Notes: generated from the letters alone by a model not told the origin. Counted from the stretch's first letter, positions 1 to 12,583 are shown. The stretch: DNA of 64,000 bases from Ipomoea triloba (GCF_003576645.1 NC_044929.1:19844033-19908032); one strand, 5' to 3'. Translations and numbers: made by a program.

Positions 1-192
1 TATAAAGAAATAAAGTTTAGCATTGGCTATTTGTTATAGCTTTTTACCTAATGATAAGCACTTGATTTGACAATTGGTATCAGAGTCATCAAACGTGGCA
101 GACTACTACACAAGTATAATGAAATAATTTATTTCGCTTTAGCTACTAGCTATAACTTTTAACACAGTAATAAACGCTTGATCCTGACACAT
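1..192 (+). repeat. TRIM-like short LTR pair with PBS-like site
   Basis: Two related stretches, about 1-72 and 113-188, both end in a CTTGAT..TGACA motif. The first is followed at once by ATTGGTATCAGAGTC (73-87), which resembles the initiator-tRNA-Met primer-binding site of plant LTR elements. The motif 'aacgtggc...ctac.caagtataa' between them recurs near 12680, 14315, 21190, 21600 and 24690. I infer a terminal-repeat retrotransposon in miniature with almost no internal region. The left end runs off the window, so the true LTR limits are not defined. Confidence 0.4.
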
Positions 193-640
193 TTTCTTCT
201 GAATCAATTACAAGTCACAACATACCACATTTATATAATCGAAAATAGAATAAAAAGTGATAATACATATAGTATTAGTTATTTTTTAAAGAGCACATTT
301 GGTAGGTCAAAATCTGTGTATAGTAGTCATTATTGCCTGAACCACTTTGCTGTATTTATCTCTGCTCCCCCACCTGATCAACTCCATCATTAACATAAAA
401 ATTATTAGATTGACTTAAATTGTTAACTTGAAAAGATCAACTCCTCAATTATGGTGATAAATTCACAGTCAAATTAGCTAAAAATGGAGTGCCATGATCA
501 AGAACCCACGTGTTTTGATTATTATCATGTAATATAATTGAGCATTTTCATTGATTAGTGTATCTCATTGGGTGTTGGACTCGAGCTTTAAGGTCCCCAC
601 CGGGTACTACATTATTGCTGGGAATCAAATCCGTGACTTG

Positions 641-866
641 ACTTTGATACCACTTGTTAGGATAAGACGTTACCACTCACGCTAAAAGCCATAGCAGGTA
701 GTGAAGGCACAATTTTATCTCCTTACTTATAGACCGCCATCACATTGTTCGAGACATGCTAGGTATTGGACTCGACCATTAGGAACTTTCCCAGCCTCGG
801 CCCAACAATCTCCTAGCCACTGGATACATACTAGACATTTGGTCCCTTTACCGGCCTTGCCCAACA
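641..866 (-). mobile_element. LTR fragment with adjacent tRNA-Met PBS (minus strand)
   Basis: Read on the minus strand, a 212-bp block starts TGTTGGGCAAGG (at 866) and ends CTTATCCTAACA (at 655), so it has TG...CA ends. Two bases further on is TGGTATCAAAGT (652-641), matching the usual plant tRNA-iMet primer-binding site. A TATA-like TCTATAAGT (about 733-725) lies inside the block, as expected for U3/R. No coding region follows and I did not find the second LTR, so this is a truncated or very small LTR element. Positions 193-640 show no gene. Confidence 0.45.
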
Positions 867-1410
867 TTAATTGTGTTATAGTTATTATTATCCACCTCCA
901 ATTAGACCTAATACGACCATCCTTCAAGTATAAAGTCATTCTGATTCGCCTTAATTACATACTCATGTTAACAAATCATTTGGTCATTATATATTAACAT
1001 ACTATACAAGTTATTGAGTTCATCACAAATTGAATTAGCCTTAGTCACTGCATAATGCTAAAGTTATTCGGATTTGAATTCCTGATCCAAACTTTTAAAA
1101 CACGCAACTATATTATCACCAACCCATTGCCCCAACACGATTTGTTATTACTCTATCCTTGGCATCTAAGCTACTTCAAGGTTAAACACTACATTAATTA
1201 TCATATTTACATGTCTAGATTATATTGATTGTGACCACTAAATTCTCTCTTCATCTATAAATACTAATCATTTTATTGAAATTAAAGATGTTTCAATTCA
1301 TTAATATACATAGTATGTACTCGGCTCTTGGGTCTCCCAGGTGATTCGAATTCCTTCAATATTTATTTCAAGTATTTCAATTCTCATCTTTCTTTATAAG
1401 CTATGATCTA

Positions 1411-1412
1411 CC

Positions 1413-1444
<32 letters not shown>

Positions 1445-1691
1445 TTTTTTTTTTTTTTGTTTTTTTTTTTTTTTNNNNNNNNNNNNNNNNNNNNNNNNNN
1501 NNNNNNNNNNNNNNNNNNNNNNNNNNNNNNNNNNNNNNNNNNNNNNNNNNNNNNNNNNNNNNNNNNNNNNNNNNNNNNNNNNNNNNNNNNNNNNNNNNNN
1601 NNNNNNNNNNNNNNNNNNNNNNNNNNNNNNNNNNNNNNNNNNNNNNNNNNNNNNNNNNNNNNNNNTTTCACCCCCCCCCCCCCCCCCCCCC
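1411..1691. other. Assembly gap between poly-C and poly-T tracts
   Basis: A run of about 28 C, then about 34 T broken by one G, leads into 191 Ns (1475-1665). About 21 C follow the gap. The open reading frames across it are homopolymer and N artefacts. Confidence 0.95.
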
Positions 1692-3384
1692 TTGATCGTT
1701 TGGTTGTTTATGTTAAGATTAGGCATTTTTTTAGTGCTAAAGATTAGGCATTTAAAACATTAGCAAACTGTGTTTATGAGTTCTCTTTTTCTTATTAATC
1801 TGTTGATTTGAGAAAAAACCTCAGCATACAAGTAACGCGCAGCTATTTAAAATAACTTAAATTAAATTTAATAGACATAATGGTAATCATATATAAACGA
1901 AACTCATTAGTAGAGTGTATCGTTTGAATCCTACTAAGAATTTTTTTTAAAGGTATGATTTGTCCTTGTGGACACTAGCATTTAGGGACATATAAGTCAA
2001 TCCATACGCATGCATCTCGCGATTTACATATTCCTCCAATTCCAAGACAAAGTAGTGAGGGGCCTTTTAAGTTTGAGATTCAAACTTATAAATACAACTC
2101 ATATAGAGTTAATGAACCGGGCTATTATTATATGAAAATATTTCAACTTTTAACTTGAACACTATTTTTTTAAGGAAAAGAAAAATACAATCATATTTTT
2201 ATTTTAGAAAGGATATATATTACCACAATGAGACAGCTCCAACCGAGTTTGCCGGGTAGTTGGCTTTGTTATTACAAAGTTCTAAGTTTGGCTTTTTATG
2301 GAGCTGACTTATTAACCTTTTCGATTTGAGTCTATCTATTATAAGTAACAAAGACTGATTTACCTGGACCATTGTTGTTGGCTAAGGTTGGTTTTACCCA
2401 GCTCACCTTCGTCTAGGAATTGCAGCAAAAAATACAAATAAAAAATCCCAAACATATTACATTGCAGTTTTCACACTTATTACATATACAGTCCTCATAA
2501 TTTGCCCAGGCCTTTAGTCAATTCCAGTGACAATCAAAATGTGGCATAGATTATTGATATAACGATTGATATGATCCTATAATAAACTGAATGGTCAGAT
2601 CAGTCATTGTTGAGACTTGGCACTAACTAAAGATGAACCCACTTGTTTCATGTTTTTATTCTTGGACATACAAACCGAAAGGCTACAGTCAACTTCATCT
2701 TATTACTGTCAACTTGAATTGTGCCAATTAAAATTAAAATTATAAAAGCAGAGAGAATCTTAATTATTAGCAGTATGAAATTAATGTAGCTGCTAAGCCC
2801 TCCCAAAACCACACCCGGCCCATTAGGGTTTAATTTTGACTTATATTCTCCCAGTTCCGACTGTTATTAATGATGGTCTTAAATGCTTTGACTCTTTGAA
2901 TATTACGATAATATTTTGGGTTGGACCTAAGACATATTCGTGTACTTATCCAATTATTTCCTCAATGACTTTATGTCAAAAACTGTAACTAGTTACCAAG
3001 CGTAACTTTATTTGTTGATACTTGCATAACAGTCAATCAACATCACGTTTCAAGTGGCAAGATGTTGATTTTGGCCTTTCAAGCCTCCATCCAACAATTA
3101 TACACTAAAAAGTGCCCACTTATGAATACATCAATGACCTATAATTTAAGTGAGAGGAATTTGATTTTTCTTGAAGTAAAATCTCATATTTAAACAACCT
3201 TGTAAATAATTTAAGTGAGAGTTTGATTTCTGGCCCGTCCCTCTCTGCCTCTCTGGTGATATAAGGCGTGATTGTCAAAGATTATATCTCTTTTCATCAT
3301 AAGGAAATCAATCTAAACTCATTAGTAGTCTTAGCTTATTCAGTTGATGAATATATAAAGAAAATTGTTATATATTAAAAAACC
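1692..3384. other. Gene-free AT-rich intergenic stretch
   Basis: I see no coding region longer than about 60 codons with believable composition, and no repeat with clear ends. Confidence 0.5.
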
Positions 3385-3787
3385 GAGTTAATTTCATTTT
3401 TGGTCCTAGATTTATAGATGACACTTTACTTTTAGTCATTTTTTATCAAAATATCCTCATTTGGTTATAGTGTTATTGTAGTATGACCATTTTTGGTCCT
3501 TCGTCAAGAAAACCATTAAAATTTCGTTAAATACAATGGCATTTCTATCTTTTTTATACAAAATAATTTAATCCGCTATATTTTTTATGTTTTTTCTTTT
3601 TCGAAAAAAAAATCAAAATTGAATACTGAAATGCTCTTGTATTTGACGAAATTTAAACTGTTTTGTTGATGAAGGACCAAAAATAGTCATGCCACAATAA
3701 TACTAGGACCAAAAGTGAATGTTTTGAAAAAAAGGACTAAAACTGGACTATCACCTATAAATCTAGGACAAAAAATGGAATTAACTC
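3385..3787. mobile_element. MITE with about 40-bp inverted ends (Mutator-like TIR type)
   Basis: The left end GAGTTAATTTCATTTTTGG, continuing 'tcctagatttatagatga', is matched in inverse at the right end, which reads GAGTTAATTCCATTTTTTG then 'tcctagatttataggtga' on the other strand. The inside is AT-rich with further inverted 'ggtcctt..aaggacc' words and no open reading frame. The flanks share TTAAAA, but target duplication is ambiguous. The element at 12056-12583 has related ends. Mutator-like assignment is inferred from the long TIR only. Confidence 0.6.
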
Positions 3788-4430
3788 TTAAAAGTCAAAA
3801 TTCTTATTACAAGTAGTATCAATGCGATATGGTATAAGATCTCTAGATGGCCCTCTGATTCTTCAATTGACTCCATTGAAGGGCGCCTCCAGAATTCAAG
3901 TGGCTTAATCTTCAAAGAAGAGTTTATATTTTTGTTGAATCTCAGGGTTCAAATGACTTGATATTCAATGAGGTTTGGATGACATGATCTACATGGAGGG
4001 GGGGCTTTTATTTCATGATCATTATTTTATTGTGATATCTGAAAACTTAGGATGTTTACATGATTTTTTTCTAGAATGAATGAGAGCTCCTATTTGTAAT
4101 TATGATAAAGAAGAGTTTTGATAATTTCAAACACTTTTGATATTATCTAATTAAAAAAATTAAATAATATCAATGATGTATTTAATTAACTCGGGGTCCG
4201 AATTATCAAACCCAATAATTAAGGAATAAGGACAATATAGTAAATGGCAAAGCAACGAGATAGAATTATAGAAACGACAAATATGTATATCATGGAGATA
4301 ATCTTGTATTAATGCCTTGGTAATGTTCTTACAATAGTCTTCATGATGTCCTAGCAAGACAATAGACCAGTCTTTTATACTAGCTAACCCTATAGCTGCC
4401 CCCGTGATAAAGGAGTAGTTATAACAAACC
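3788..4430. other. Intergenic, nothing recognised
   Basis: AT-rich sequence. A 92-codon minus-strand frame at 4160-4438 has no start context, domain or low-complexity-free character to support a gene. Confidence 0.4.
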
Positions 4431-4612
4431 CGGACCACGCCCGACCGAGGCTCGGGCCAAGCCCTGGGCTCGGCCTGGGGCCTAGGTCGAGGCTCAAGCT
4501 AGAGCGCGGCTTAGGGCCCTAGTCTGAGGCCCCAGGCCGCGCTAGGCCTAGATAGCCCTGGGTCGAGCACGAGCTCCACCTCGGGGCCTCGAGTCCATCC
4601 AAATCCTTCTTA
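4431..4612. repeat. GC-rich patch of repeated ggcct/aggcc words
   Basis: About 180 bp of strongly GC-rich DNA sits in AT-rich surroundings. It is built from overlapping words such as gctcgggcc, ggcctgggg, ggcctag and ctaggcc. The base composition contrast with both flanks is abrupt. It may be the remnant of a GC-rich retroelement, but I cannot place it in a family. Confidence 0.4.
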
Positions 4613-4661
4613 ATCCACACCTCCGAGTTGATTTTGGTCCGGGTCCATTTTTAATATGTCC

Positions 4662-6147
4662 ATCAATGATAAGTGCAAAAGATACCACTTTTATACGGTT
4701 GTTCGTGGATCGTTTAGTATACAAGTTAAAGCTTTTATGAATGTTTTAGTCGTAAATTGCATTAGAATGCTTGATTTTGTCATTGGACCCCATTCCACAC
4801 TTGGCTAATTGTTTTGTAGGTAAAAGAGGGGCATAAAGAAGGAAAATGGCGTTAGTTTAGAGAGGAAACCCGAGGAACATGGAAGAACAAAATCGAAATA
4901 ACCAACGAAGAACGAAGATCGAAACGGGCGAAGAAACAGGGCCCGGACGCGTTGGGGACGCGCGTCCGGACCGCGTCCAGCGTCCCGAGCTCGAAAAGTA
5001 CTGCGGGCTCTCTGACGCGTCCGCCCCGCGTCCATCAGAGGCCGCAAAACTTCTGCGTTCAGTCGCGCGCTGTAGCGCGCTCGGCTGGACGCGAGGCCGG
5101 ACGCGCGTTCGGCCCGCGTCCAGCGGTTCGGCCAGCCCATTTTGGGCGCGATTTTTGGGTTAAAAACAGAGTTTTTCCTTTGGTTTTTCAGTTCGGATCC
5201 ATCACACTTCAATTCCACACCTTAGAATATTTCTCTCTCTAGGATTAGCCTAGAGAGATCACTCCACATTGCAATTCTTAGTTTAGATTAGAATTAGAGA
5301 AGAATTCCATTGTTGCAAGATTGTGATCTACATTCAAGTTCAAGATTAAAGTTCAATTTCAAGTTCAAGTTCAAATTCAAAGTTCAATTCCTAGCTAAGT
5401 CTTCCTTTTAATTTCTTGTAATTACTTTTGCATTTTGCTATTTCAATTCCAAGTATGATTAGGTAGATCTTTGTGGATTTGGATTGAGCAATTTTGTATG
5501 GATGTTCTTGAGCTTTGAATTGATCAATTAGGTTTTGCAATTGCTTTGATTATGAGTTTGATTGTGTGAGTGGTGATCCACTTTGACTCTTGTGTAGGGG
5601 TGATCAACCTATATGAGAGGTGTTTGGAGAAGGAGTCTCATCTACGAGAGTAGAGTTACTCCTTAGCCTAGCCTAGCACATTTCCCTCTCACCTTTGAGA
5701 AAAGGAAGAGGGAAGCTAAGAGGCACATAACGTGTTTGACAAAATGCCCCTTCTAGCCTAATGATCACAAGGATGACATTACAGTCTAAGGAGTGAGTCC
5801 ATTGACCACGAGAGTGGCAGTGGTGTTGGTGACCTTGTCTCATCTTCATTATCTAAGTGTTGTTAGCCTAATATCTTAGGAAATCAAGGATACCTATATG
5901 AATTGCAAGATCCAAATCCTCCTTTCCAATTGATTGTTTCCAACGTTTTGTTCCTTATTTTCATTATGTTTAATCCACCTTTCTTACTATGTTGGGTTAG
6001 TTTTCAAACACTAAACACTCTTGTGCTTAATTCCCTTACCGCTTGAATTCCCTCCTTGCCATCATTTGAGAACGATACTCGGGAACTTCTTCCCGTTTTA
6101 CCACCTATTACTTTCCATCCACCGCGAAAACTACATTCATCAATCAA
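4662..6147 (+). mobile_element. Probable solo LTR of a Ty3/gypsy (Athila/Tat-like) element
   Basis: The block opens TGATAAGTGCAAAAGATACC (4667) and near its end carries GAGAACGATACTCGGGAAC followed by 'ttcttcccgttttacca'. From memory of the family these resemble the opening and closing regions of Athila/Tat-group LTRs. A possible end is the CA at 6141-6142, which would give a 5-bp duplication ATCAA at 4662-4666 and 6143-6147. The right end lies in a TCAA-rich stretch, so this match could be chance. The 1476-bp interval has a GC-rich core at 4920-5155 (many 'gacgcg/cgcgtcc' words) and a 'caagttcaagtt' run at 5333-5390. No gag or pol is present. The frames at 4805-5242 are by-products of the GC-rich core. 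Confidence 0.55.
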
Positions 6148-6828
6148 TCAATATTATTCAAAATATATTCAAATATTTTAATATTATCTTTTATCAAATT
6201 TTCAACATCAACATACATATACCACTATAGTATCAACTCTCTAGTAACGTCTTTGAGTATGCTTCTGATCCAATTTAAACTCGCCTAAATTAGTCGCATA
6301 ACAAAATGTTGATACCATTACAATATGCAAAACGAAATTCTCCCGCCCGAAGCAAAAGAACATGGACTGTTTTCCATCAGATCAAATCACAAAAAAAAAA
6401 AAAAAAAAATCAGAAAGAATTGAGATCAGACTGCAATATGAATATAATGGCCATTAATGAATATAATGTCCTTTAGATGAAAGCCGCCACCAAATGGTTT
6501 TCAGATTCGGAATTATCTATCATATGTAAATGGCGACAAGCCGTACCGTTGCAGCGACTACTCCAGAGAGATCGAAATAAATCTTGTACACGATCGTACG
6601 TACGACACTGTTCGTTTCATGGACTACATGCAATCTTAACCGTTGCACCGCCTCTTCCATTGGCTTATTGGTCAATATATATATGGGGTCTAATGAAGGT
6701 CTGTTCAATCTTTATTTCCACCCAAAGAAAATCAACATTCCACTTTGAAACAGACAATGGTACGTAAATGCAATGCATCATCATCTAACCATGGAGCTTT
6801 AAAGAATTATTAAATAAAAAAAGACTTG
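6148..6828. other. Intergenic, nothing recognised
   Basis: The stretch contains an A-run at 6391-6409. Short frames at 6477-6767 have no recognisable protein character. Confidence 0.4.
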
Positions 6829-7152
6829 GGCCCTGTTTGGTAAATTACTGTTGGCTGATTGGGTTGGCTGTTTGAATTAGAATGTATGATTTGTTGATAA
6901 CATTAGTTGATTGTAAAAAGTTGTTTGATAAATTAGTTGTTAGCTGATAGTTGTTTGGTATAATTTCTTTTCTCAAAAAAGCTAATTGAAAATGCTACTT
7001 TGAGTAGCCTTTTGAATTTTAACATTTTGGAGTTGCAAAAAGCTTATTAACCAAACACTTATATTGATTTTTTTAACCAAATCAAACAACTAATAATGGT
7101 CAAATAAGTCAAAATTATCTGATAGGCTGATTATTTACCAAATAGCAGGGCC
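6829..7152 (+). mobile_element. Tourist-like MITE, copy A
   Basis: The termini GGCCCTGTTTGGTAAAT and ATTTACCAAATAGCAGGGCC form an inverted repeat, flanked on both sides by TTG (6826-6828, 7153-7155). A 3-bp target duplication fits PIF/Harbinger-type non-autonomous elements. The inside (ttagctgata..., 'agtagcctttttgaattttaacattttggagttgc', 'ctaataatggtcaaataagtc') recurs in five other copies in this window: 23309, 47195, 49838, 57426 and 58068. No open reading frame. Confidence 0.75.
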
Positions 7153-8511
7153 TTGATGAATTCTGAGGTTTCCTCATTCCCCAACTCGAATTTTTACACG
7201 AAATAATCTAAGAAAAAAATGGGTATTATAGTTTGCAGGTATACAATGCCACATCATTATATTAGAAAAACAAAATACTCAAAGAAAAACTAGATAGCAC
7301 GAGAATAGAAAATGGAGAAACAATGCAATAATGAAAAGTTTAGAAATATAAAAAATAGAAGTCGCGTTTCTATGCTTAACCAGGGTAAAGACCCTGCTCC
7401 TACCACTAAGAAGACTCTGTGTTGGACTCGATCAAGAGAGTACGTGTTGGCAAAATCTTCTGGTATGAAAATTATGTTTCGCCAACTCGTCCACCTCTTT
7501 CGGGCCAAAATTTAATTAGAGTGAATATTTGAACCCCTAACCTCAAAATTTATTAAAACTTCAAAAGATTAAAACATAATAATCTAAACAGTTAAAAGCT
7601 TAATTATACCTTTTATATAGACTCACATCTATGCCCATCACCTATACAATCATTAGTAAAGGGTGATAACTTTAGGCATATGAAGAGTGCATGGAAGAAA
7701 TAACTAAAAGTAAATAATAAATAAATAAATAAAATTGAATTCCAAAAAAAAAAAAAAGAAAAAAAAAAAGAAGAAAGAACATAATCTCTCCGAATCAATT
7801 ATGTTTCATTTCGATTTTCTAATGATGTGCACTAAAATTTAAAACCTATCACCAAGATAGATTCAATTCTCTGAGTGCAAAATCTCCTAACTCTCTTATC
7901 AAATGAATGCATGAAAGTATGGTTATATATATTTGTGAGCATTCCCGAAACACAGTTCAATTGATTGATTAATCTAAAGTAAGTTAGTAGTTCAGTTTTA
8001 CTAGTTGTCCAGAGTGTAAAGATGCACACGCATTTAAGAGTTCGTTTGTTGACCAATTGAGACACATTCTACGATTTGTTTCCACCACCAACACTCCAAA
8101 GCAAGAGTGTAGAGATGTGCACACATTTGGGGCTTAGGGTGCAATACTGAAACACTCAAAAATGTTTTGCCCCAGAGCTCAGCTCCAAAAATGTTTTGTT
8201 CTGAAACTCGTTTAGAAACATTTCCGTATGATTTCTTAAATAATAAAAAATTCATAAACTAATTTTCTAGGTTGGAAATGTTGTTTGGTATCACACCACA
8301 GTAAGAATAATAATATAGATTTTGTTCGAACAGTGCTAATAAAGTTTAATTGACTTTCGATCTATGATAAAATTTGAGAGGATTCAGTTAAGAGTGGACT
8401 ATATATGTGTATAGTCAGAGGGATGACTCCCAACAAATTAAATTAATGCCCAAAGTCAACGCCAGGATCGGCCAAACTTTATGTGGTGCACCAAAATTCA
8501 ATGGCAAAAAC
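7153..8511. other. Intergenic, nothing recognised
   Basis: The stretch contains A-rich runs near 7744-7775. A short less AT-rich segment (7365-7510) is open in both directions but shows no domain. Confidence 0.4.
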
Positions 8512-8954
8512 TTGTGTGAGACCGTCTCACCATGAGACGAGTCGGTTCTGGTCGGGTCGGGTCAAGATGCAAATGTAACACTTATATGCACAAATGTCAT
8601 ACTTATATGCTCAAATGTAATACTAATTAGGAATTAAATTTTTGTTACCTATTAGGGTAAATGTAATACTTTTAAGGGAAAATACAATACTTTTACATTT
8701 CGATTTAAAAGTATTACATTTTTCCTCAAAAGTATTATATTTGCCCTTATAAGTGAGAGGTACTTGCCAACATTACTTATTATGAAAAATGTATTACTTT
8801 TTCTCTTATAAGTAACAAAAATTGTATTTTTGAATAGTGTTATATTTGAGCATATAAGTGTGAGATTTGCACATATAAGTATGACATTTGCATGGTGCTT
8901 TAACTCGACCCGACCCGTCTCACAAATAAAGATCCGTGAGACGGTCTCACACAA
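8512..8954. mobile_element. Long foldback MITE with perfect 19-bp TIR
   Basis: TTGTGTGAGACCGTCTCAC at the left end is matched exactly in inverse at the right end. Next inward is 'gggtcgggtc' opposed by 'gacccgaccc'. The inside carries repeated 'aaatgtaatactt' and 'acttatatgc' words on the left and their inverse on the right, so most of the 443 bp could fold into one long hairpin. No clear target duplication and no open reading frame. A single end of the same family lies near 21480-21521. Confidence 0.7.
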
Positions 8955-9531
8955 ATGTGACCCAAATTCAATTAGAAAAAAATGATTTTTTTCCCCTATT
9001 TTTCATCTTCTAAGATATCTCTATAACGTTAAGTTAAAGAGTCTATTAAATAAAATAAAAAAATGAATAGTCAACGCATTTTTCTTACTTTTTAGCATTT
9101 CTCAAGTTATGTGGTAAAAGAAATACTGTGATATATAGTAGATAGTAGTCTAGCATAATGCATTCATTTATTGATACCTCTACTTTTAGTTTTAAGTTTG
9201 ATGTTGTTAGACTAGTGCACTTAATCTCCATATGTCGAAAAGTCTTTATAAATTAAAAGAAAAAAAACATTCTTTTAGTGCTTACCGAATCAATGAACTA
9301 AGTATGTGTGGAGTGCAAGTTACTTATTTAAATGGGCAAAAGAACCAATTTGGTGTCGAACTATTAACAAGACCGAGGTTATATCAAAAGCGAAAATGTG
9401 AAATATCAACAATTTATAGACTAAGTCCATTATCTCCCTTGAATCAATTTTTTTTTTTTTTACTTCTTCGACCGGCCTCTTTGTCTTTAAACCAATTGAT
9501 GTATTATTTATTAGTAAGTTGGTTGTTTGTG
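8955..9531. other. Intergenic, nothing recognised
   Basis: AT-rich. A short frame beginning at 9232 runs into the next MITE and is not supported as a gene. Confidence 0.4.
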
Positions 9532-9967
9532 AATGAATTATTGTCACTTTTGGTCCCTCAATTATTATTCACTTTTCATATTTGGTCCCCAACTATTAAT
9601 GTTGTCCTGCTATTTGATGGACAAATATACTTTTGTTGCCATATTTGGTTTTGTTGACCAAATCTTCAGCAACTACTCATTAGAGAAAGTGTAAATTTTC
9701 TCTCACCCAAGGTTACTACAAGGGAAAAAGCATCCATTCAAATCTAAATGAACAATATTATTACTAAAATTTGCCCTTACAACAATCTCAAAAAAAAAAA
9801 GAGAAAACATACATTTTTTGGCAAGTGATTGCCAAAGATTTGACCGGTAGGATCAAATATGGCAACAAAAACATAATTGTGCACTTAATGTAGCAAAAAT
9901 AATAGTCAGATATCAAATGTGTGAAGTGAGTAATAGTTAAAAGACTAAAAATGACAATAACTCATTT
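9532..9967. mobile_element. MITE with long imperfect TIR (ttattgtca type)
   Basis: The left arm 'aatgaattattgtcac' then 'ttttggtccctcaattat' is mirrored by the right arm 'gactaaaaatgacaataactcatt'. The arms stay similar for about 60-70 bp. A second copy of the family, itself interrupted, lies at about 44671-45420. No coding capacity. Confidence 0.55.
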
Positions 9968-10975
9968 GTCAAGCTAAGTATAGTGTACATTAAATGACGA
10001 AAAAAAAAAAAAGATGAATTTTCTAACTCGCTAAATACAACATCAATAGTGTAGGAATCTTCAATTACTTGATAAAATCCATTTTAAAAATAGGAAATTA
10101 ATAAGATTATGCCTACCCCATCTCAACTTAAGTAGAGGTAATGCATAAAACAATATATCATAACAAGTTTATAAATCTTACCATAATAATTTTGACACTA
10201 TTGAATTAACCATAAAGTCATTGAGATTTATATAATTACATAAGATAAAACTAAGTAATTAGAATACCAATCACTAAAATCTTATGATGATATCATATCG
10301 TAACTATATATATGCATGTGTTTGGCAGAGGCCAAATACCATATCTGATCTAGAATTTCATATCCTTCAATCCATACACGGTGTGAACTGCTATATAAAT
10401 ATTTTTAAAAAGTAGTCATAATTTTTGGTATAGTGATATTTAAACTCTTGATCCCGTAATTAATTAAAATCATAAATGGTTGAAAAATACAAAATTAAGA
10501 TGGATTGTACAAATTAAATATGGACTAGTAAGTAATATATGCTAAGATTGATTGAAGACATGATTAAAAACGCAGTCACATTATATATGACAATATAATG
10601 GAGATAGTGGAGGGTCTGTTCATTGTTGACCCCATTTCGCAAAGCTAAGATGGGGACATCACCCCCCCCCCCCCCCCNTAATATATATACATCTCTACTT
10701 CTGTTACAATTATCTAGAAGGAAGAAAAACCCACCCCACCACATGAATTAGCCATGTTACAAAGGAGCACTACTATAGACACCTATCAATAATATTGCCT
10801 ACCAAACTCTATTTACAATAGCCACCCATCCATTATTATGGGACTCCCTAGCTATGAGTATATTTGCACATTGGATGCTCTTGTCTTCTGTCTTTATTAG
10901 ATATCTTTTCTGTCAATTCTTCTACTTTTTTTTTTTCTTTTAGGTGCTAATTGCAACAATTTTTCTTATTAGGAA

Positions 10976-11009
<34 letters not shown>

Positions 11010-12055
11010 AATTCAATCAAATTCAATTACTTTTTTCACATAAAAAATACCATGTAAGTGATAACTGATGATAGTATTAAGTGCTGATAGTGATAAACGA
11101 GGTCGATCAATCATGGATTCAGGGTTGGGAGTAAATAGGTCACTATAGAAGGATGAGTAGGTGATACTTAGAGAGATGTATGCATGTATATAGTACGTAG
11201 TGGGTTGGAGAAAAGAGTTATGACAATGTTGGTAATGGCCGGTGGTACGTGATGGTAAGAGATATACATAGGTGCTAGTGGAGTGTAAGTAAGTGGGTTT
11301 AAGGGTACACTACCGAAAAGTATTGAAATATTTCACTGATTTGATAACAGATCAGAAGTCCATTAATAAATTATAGCGGTAGATAGATAAGTAGTTGTGG
11401 TGTTAACTGTGTAAAAGTTATAACAATGTACCCATTAAAATCTTTACAAATTAAATTTGAAAGGTTGAAAAGTGGTGACATATATGAAAGAGTTAGGGAA
11501 GAAGCAAAACGAGATGGAACATATGCTACCCTGCATTATGCATATAATGTGAAGGAATTGGAAAAACTAGGATAGAAGCACTATGGGGATGGGGGGTAGT
11601 GGTGTACTATGCATTATTATATTCTAACAATGGCACGTCAAGAATCCTGCAGCTGATAGTCACAACCATGAACTAGTTTGGTTGACCACCATTGTTACAC
11701 TGCGATAGATTGTTACCCATACGCAACTTCTCAATGAATCTTATTCTCCATCAATTCCAACTCAATATTGCTAGCTTAGGTAACTCTACAATCTTACTGT
11801 TGACTTTCTCGTAAATCAAAAAATTAAGGTAAATCAATTTCAATTGATGAGTAAAAGAAATTTCTTAATTTATTACGAAAATTTGTGAATATTATATGTA
11901 TATATAGTGTTGTGTATAAGTCTCGTCGTCTCTCGTTAATCATAGTAAACTTGCTTGGTACCCAGTGATGAAATGCTAGCTAGCTACCTCATTAGGCCCA
12001 ACCCAACTATTGATTTGCATTACCACTTAGCCAAAAGTCAATCGTTATACTGTGG
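9968..12055. other. Intergenic with simple repeats and one N
   Basis: A poly-C tract ends in a single N at 10678, and an AT dinucleotide run lies at 10979-11006. No gene or bounded element is visible. Confidence 0.45.
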
Positions 12056-12583
12056 AGAGTTAATTTCAAAAATGATCTATTAACTATTGACATTTATTAA
12101 TTTTTATCTTCTACTTTTAATTAGAACATAAATGATCCTTTAATTATTGACATTTTTCAACTTTCAGACTTTTAATTTGACTATAAATGGTCCTTTGACT
12201 ATTTATTTTGTTTCAAATTTGTTCATTCAGTTAAATATCCATTTAGTAAACATTAAATTTAATGATAATAATGTAAAAATTGACTTGTTGAGATTGACAA
12301 ATGAAGTTCATAAACTTAATACAATGGGTCCATCATTAGTGGGAATGTGAAGAACCAAAGTTTTACATTATTACCCTTAAATTTAACGTTTATTAGATGA
12401 ATATTTAACTAAACACCAAATTTGGAACAAAATCGATAGTCAAGGGGCCATTTATTACCAAATTGAAAGTCGATGATGAAATTGGTAAAGATCAATAGTT
12501 AATGGACCATTTATGGTCCAATTGAAAATCGATGATAAAGTTGGTAAATGTCATAGTCAAGGACCATTCCTGGAATTAATTCT
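12056..12583. mobile_element. MITE with AGAGTTAATTTC-type inverted ends
   Basis: The left end AGAGTTAATTTCAAAAATGA is answered by the right end, which reads AGAATTAATTCCAGGAATGG on the other strand. Inside, 'atggtcctttgactat' and 'gtcaaggggccattta' also form inverse pairs. The near-identical flanks ACTGTGG and ATTGTGG may be a decayed target duplication. The terminal motif is related to that of the element at 3385-3787. A short frame at 12147-12350 lies inside and is not a gene. Confidence 0.55.

Noticed and set aside
1394..1747. Three frames across the first N gap
   Set aside because: They consist of Pro/Gly/Phe/Lys homopolymers plus unknown residues.
4805..5242. Overlapping Arg/Ala-rich frames on both strands
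   Set aside because: They are open because of the GC-rich core of the LTR. No domain, and they overlap on opposite strands.
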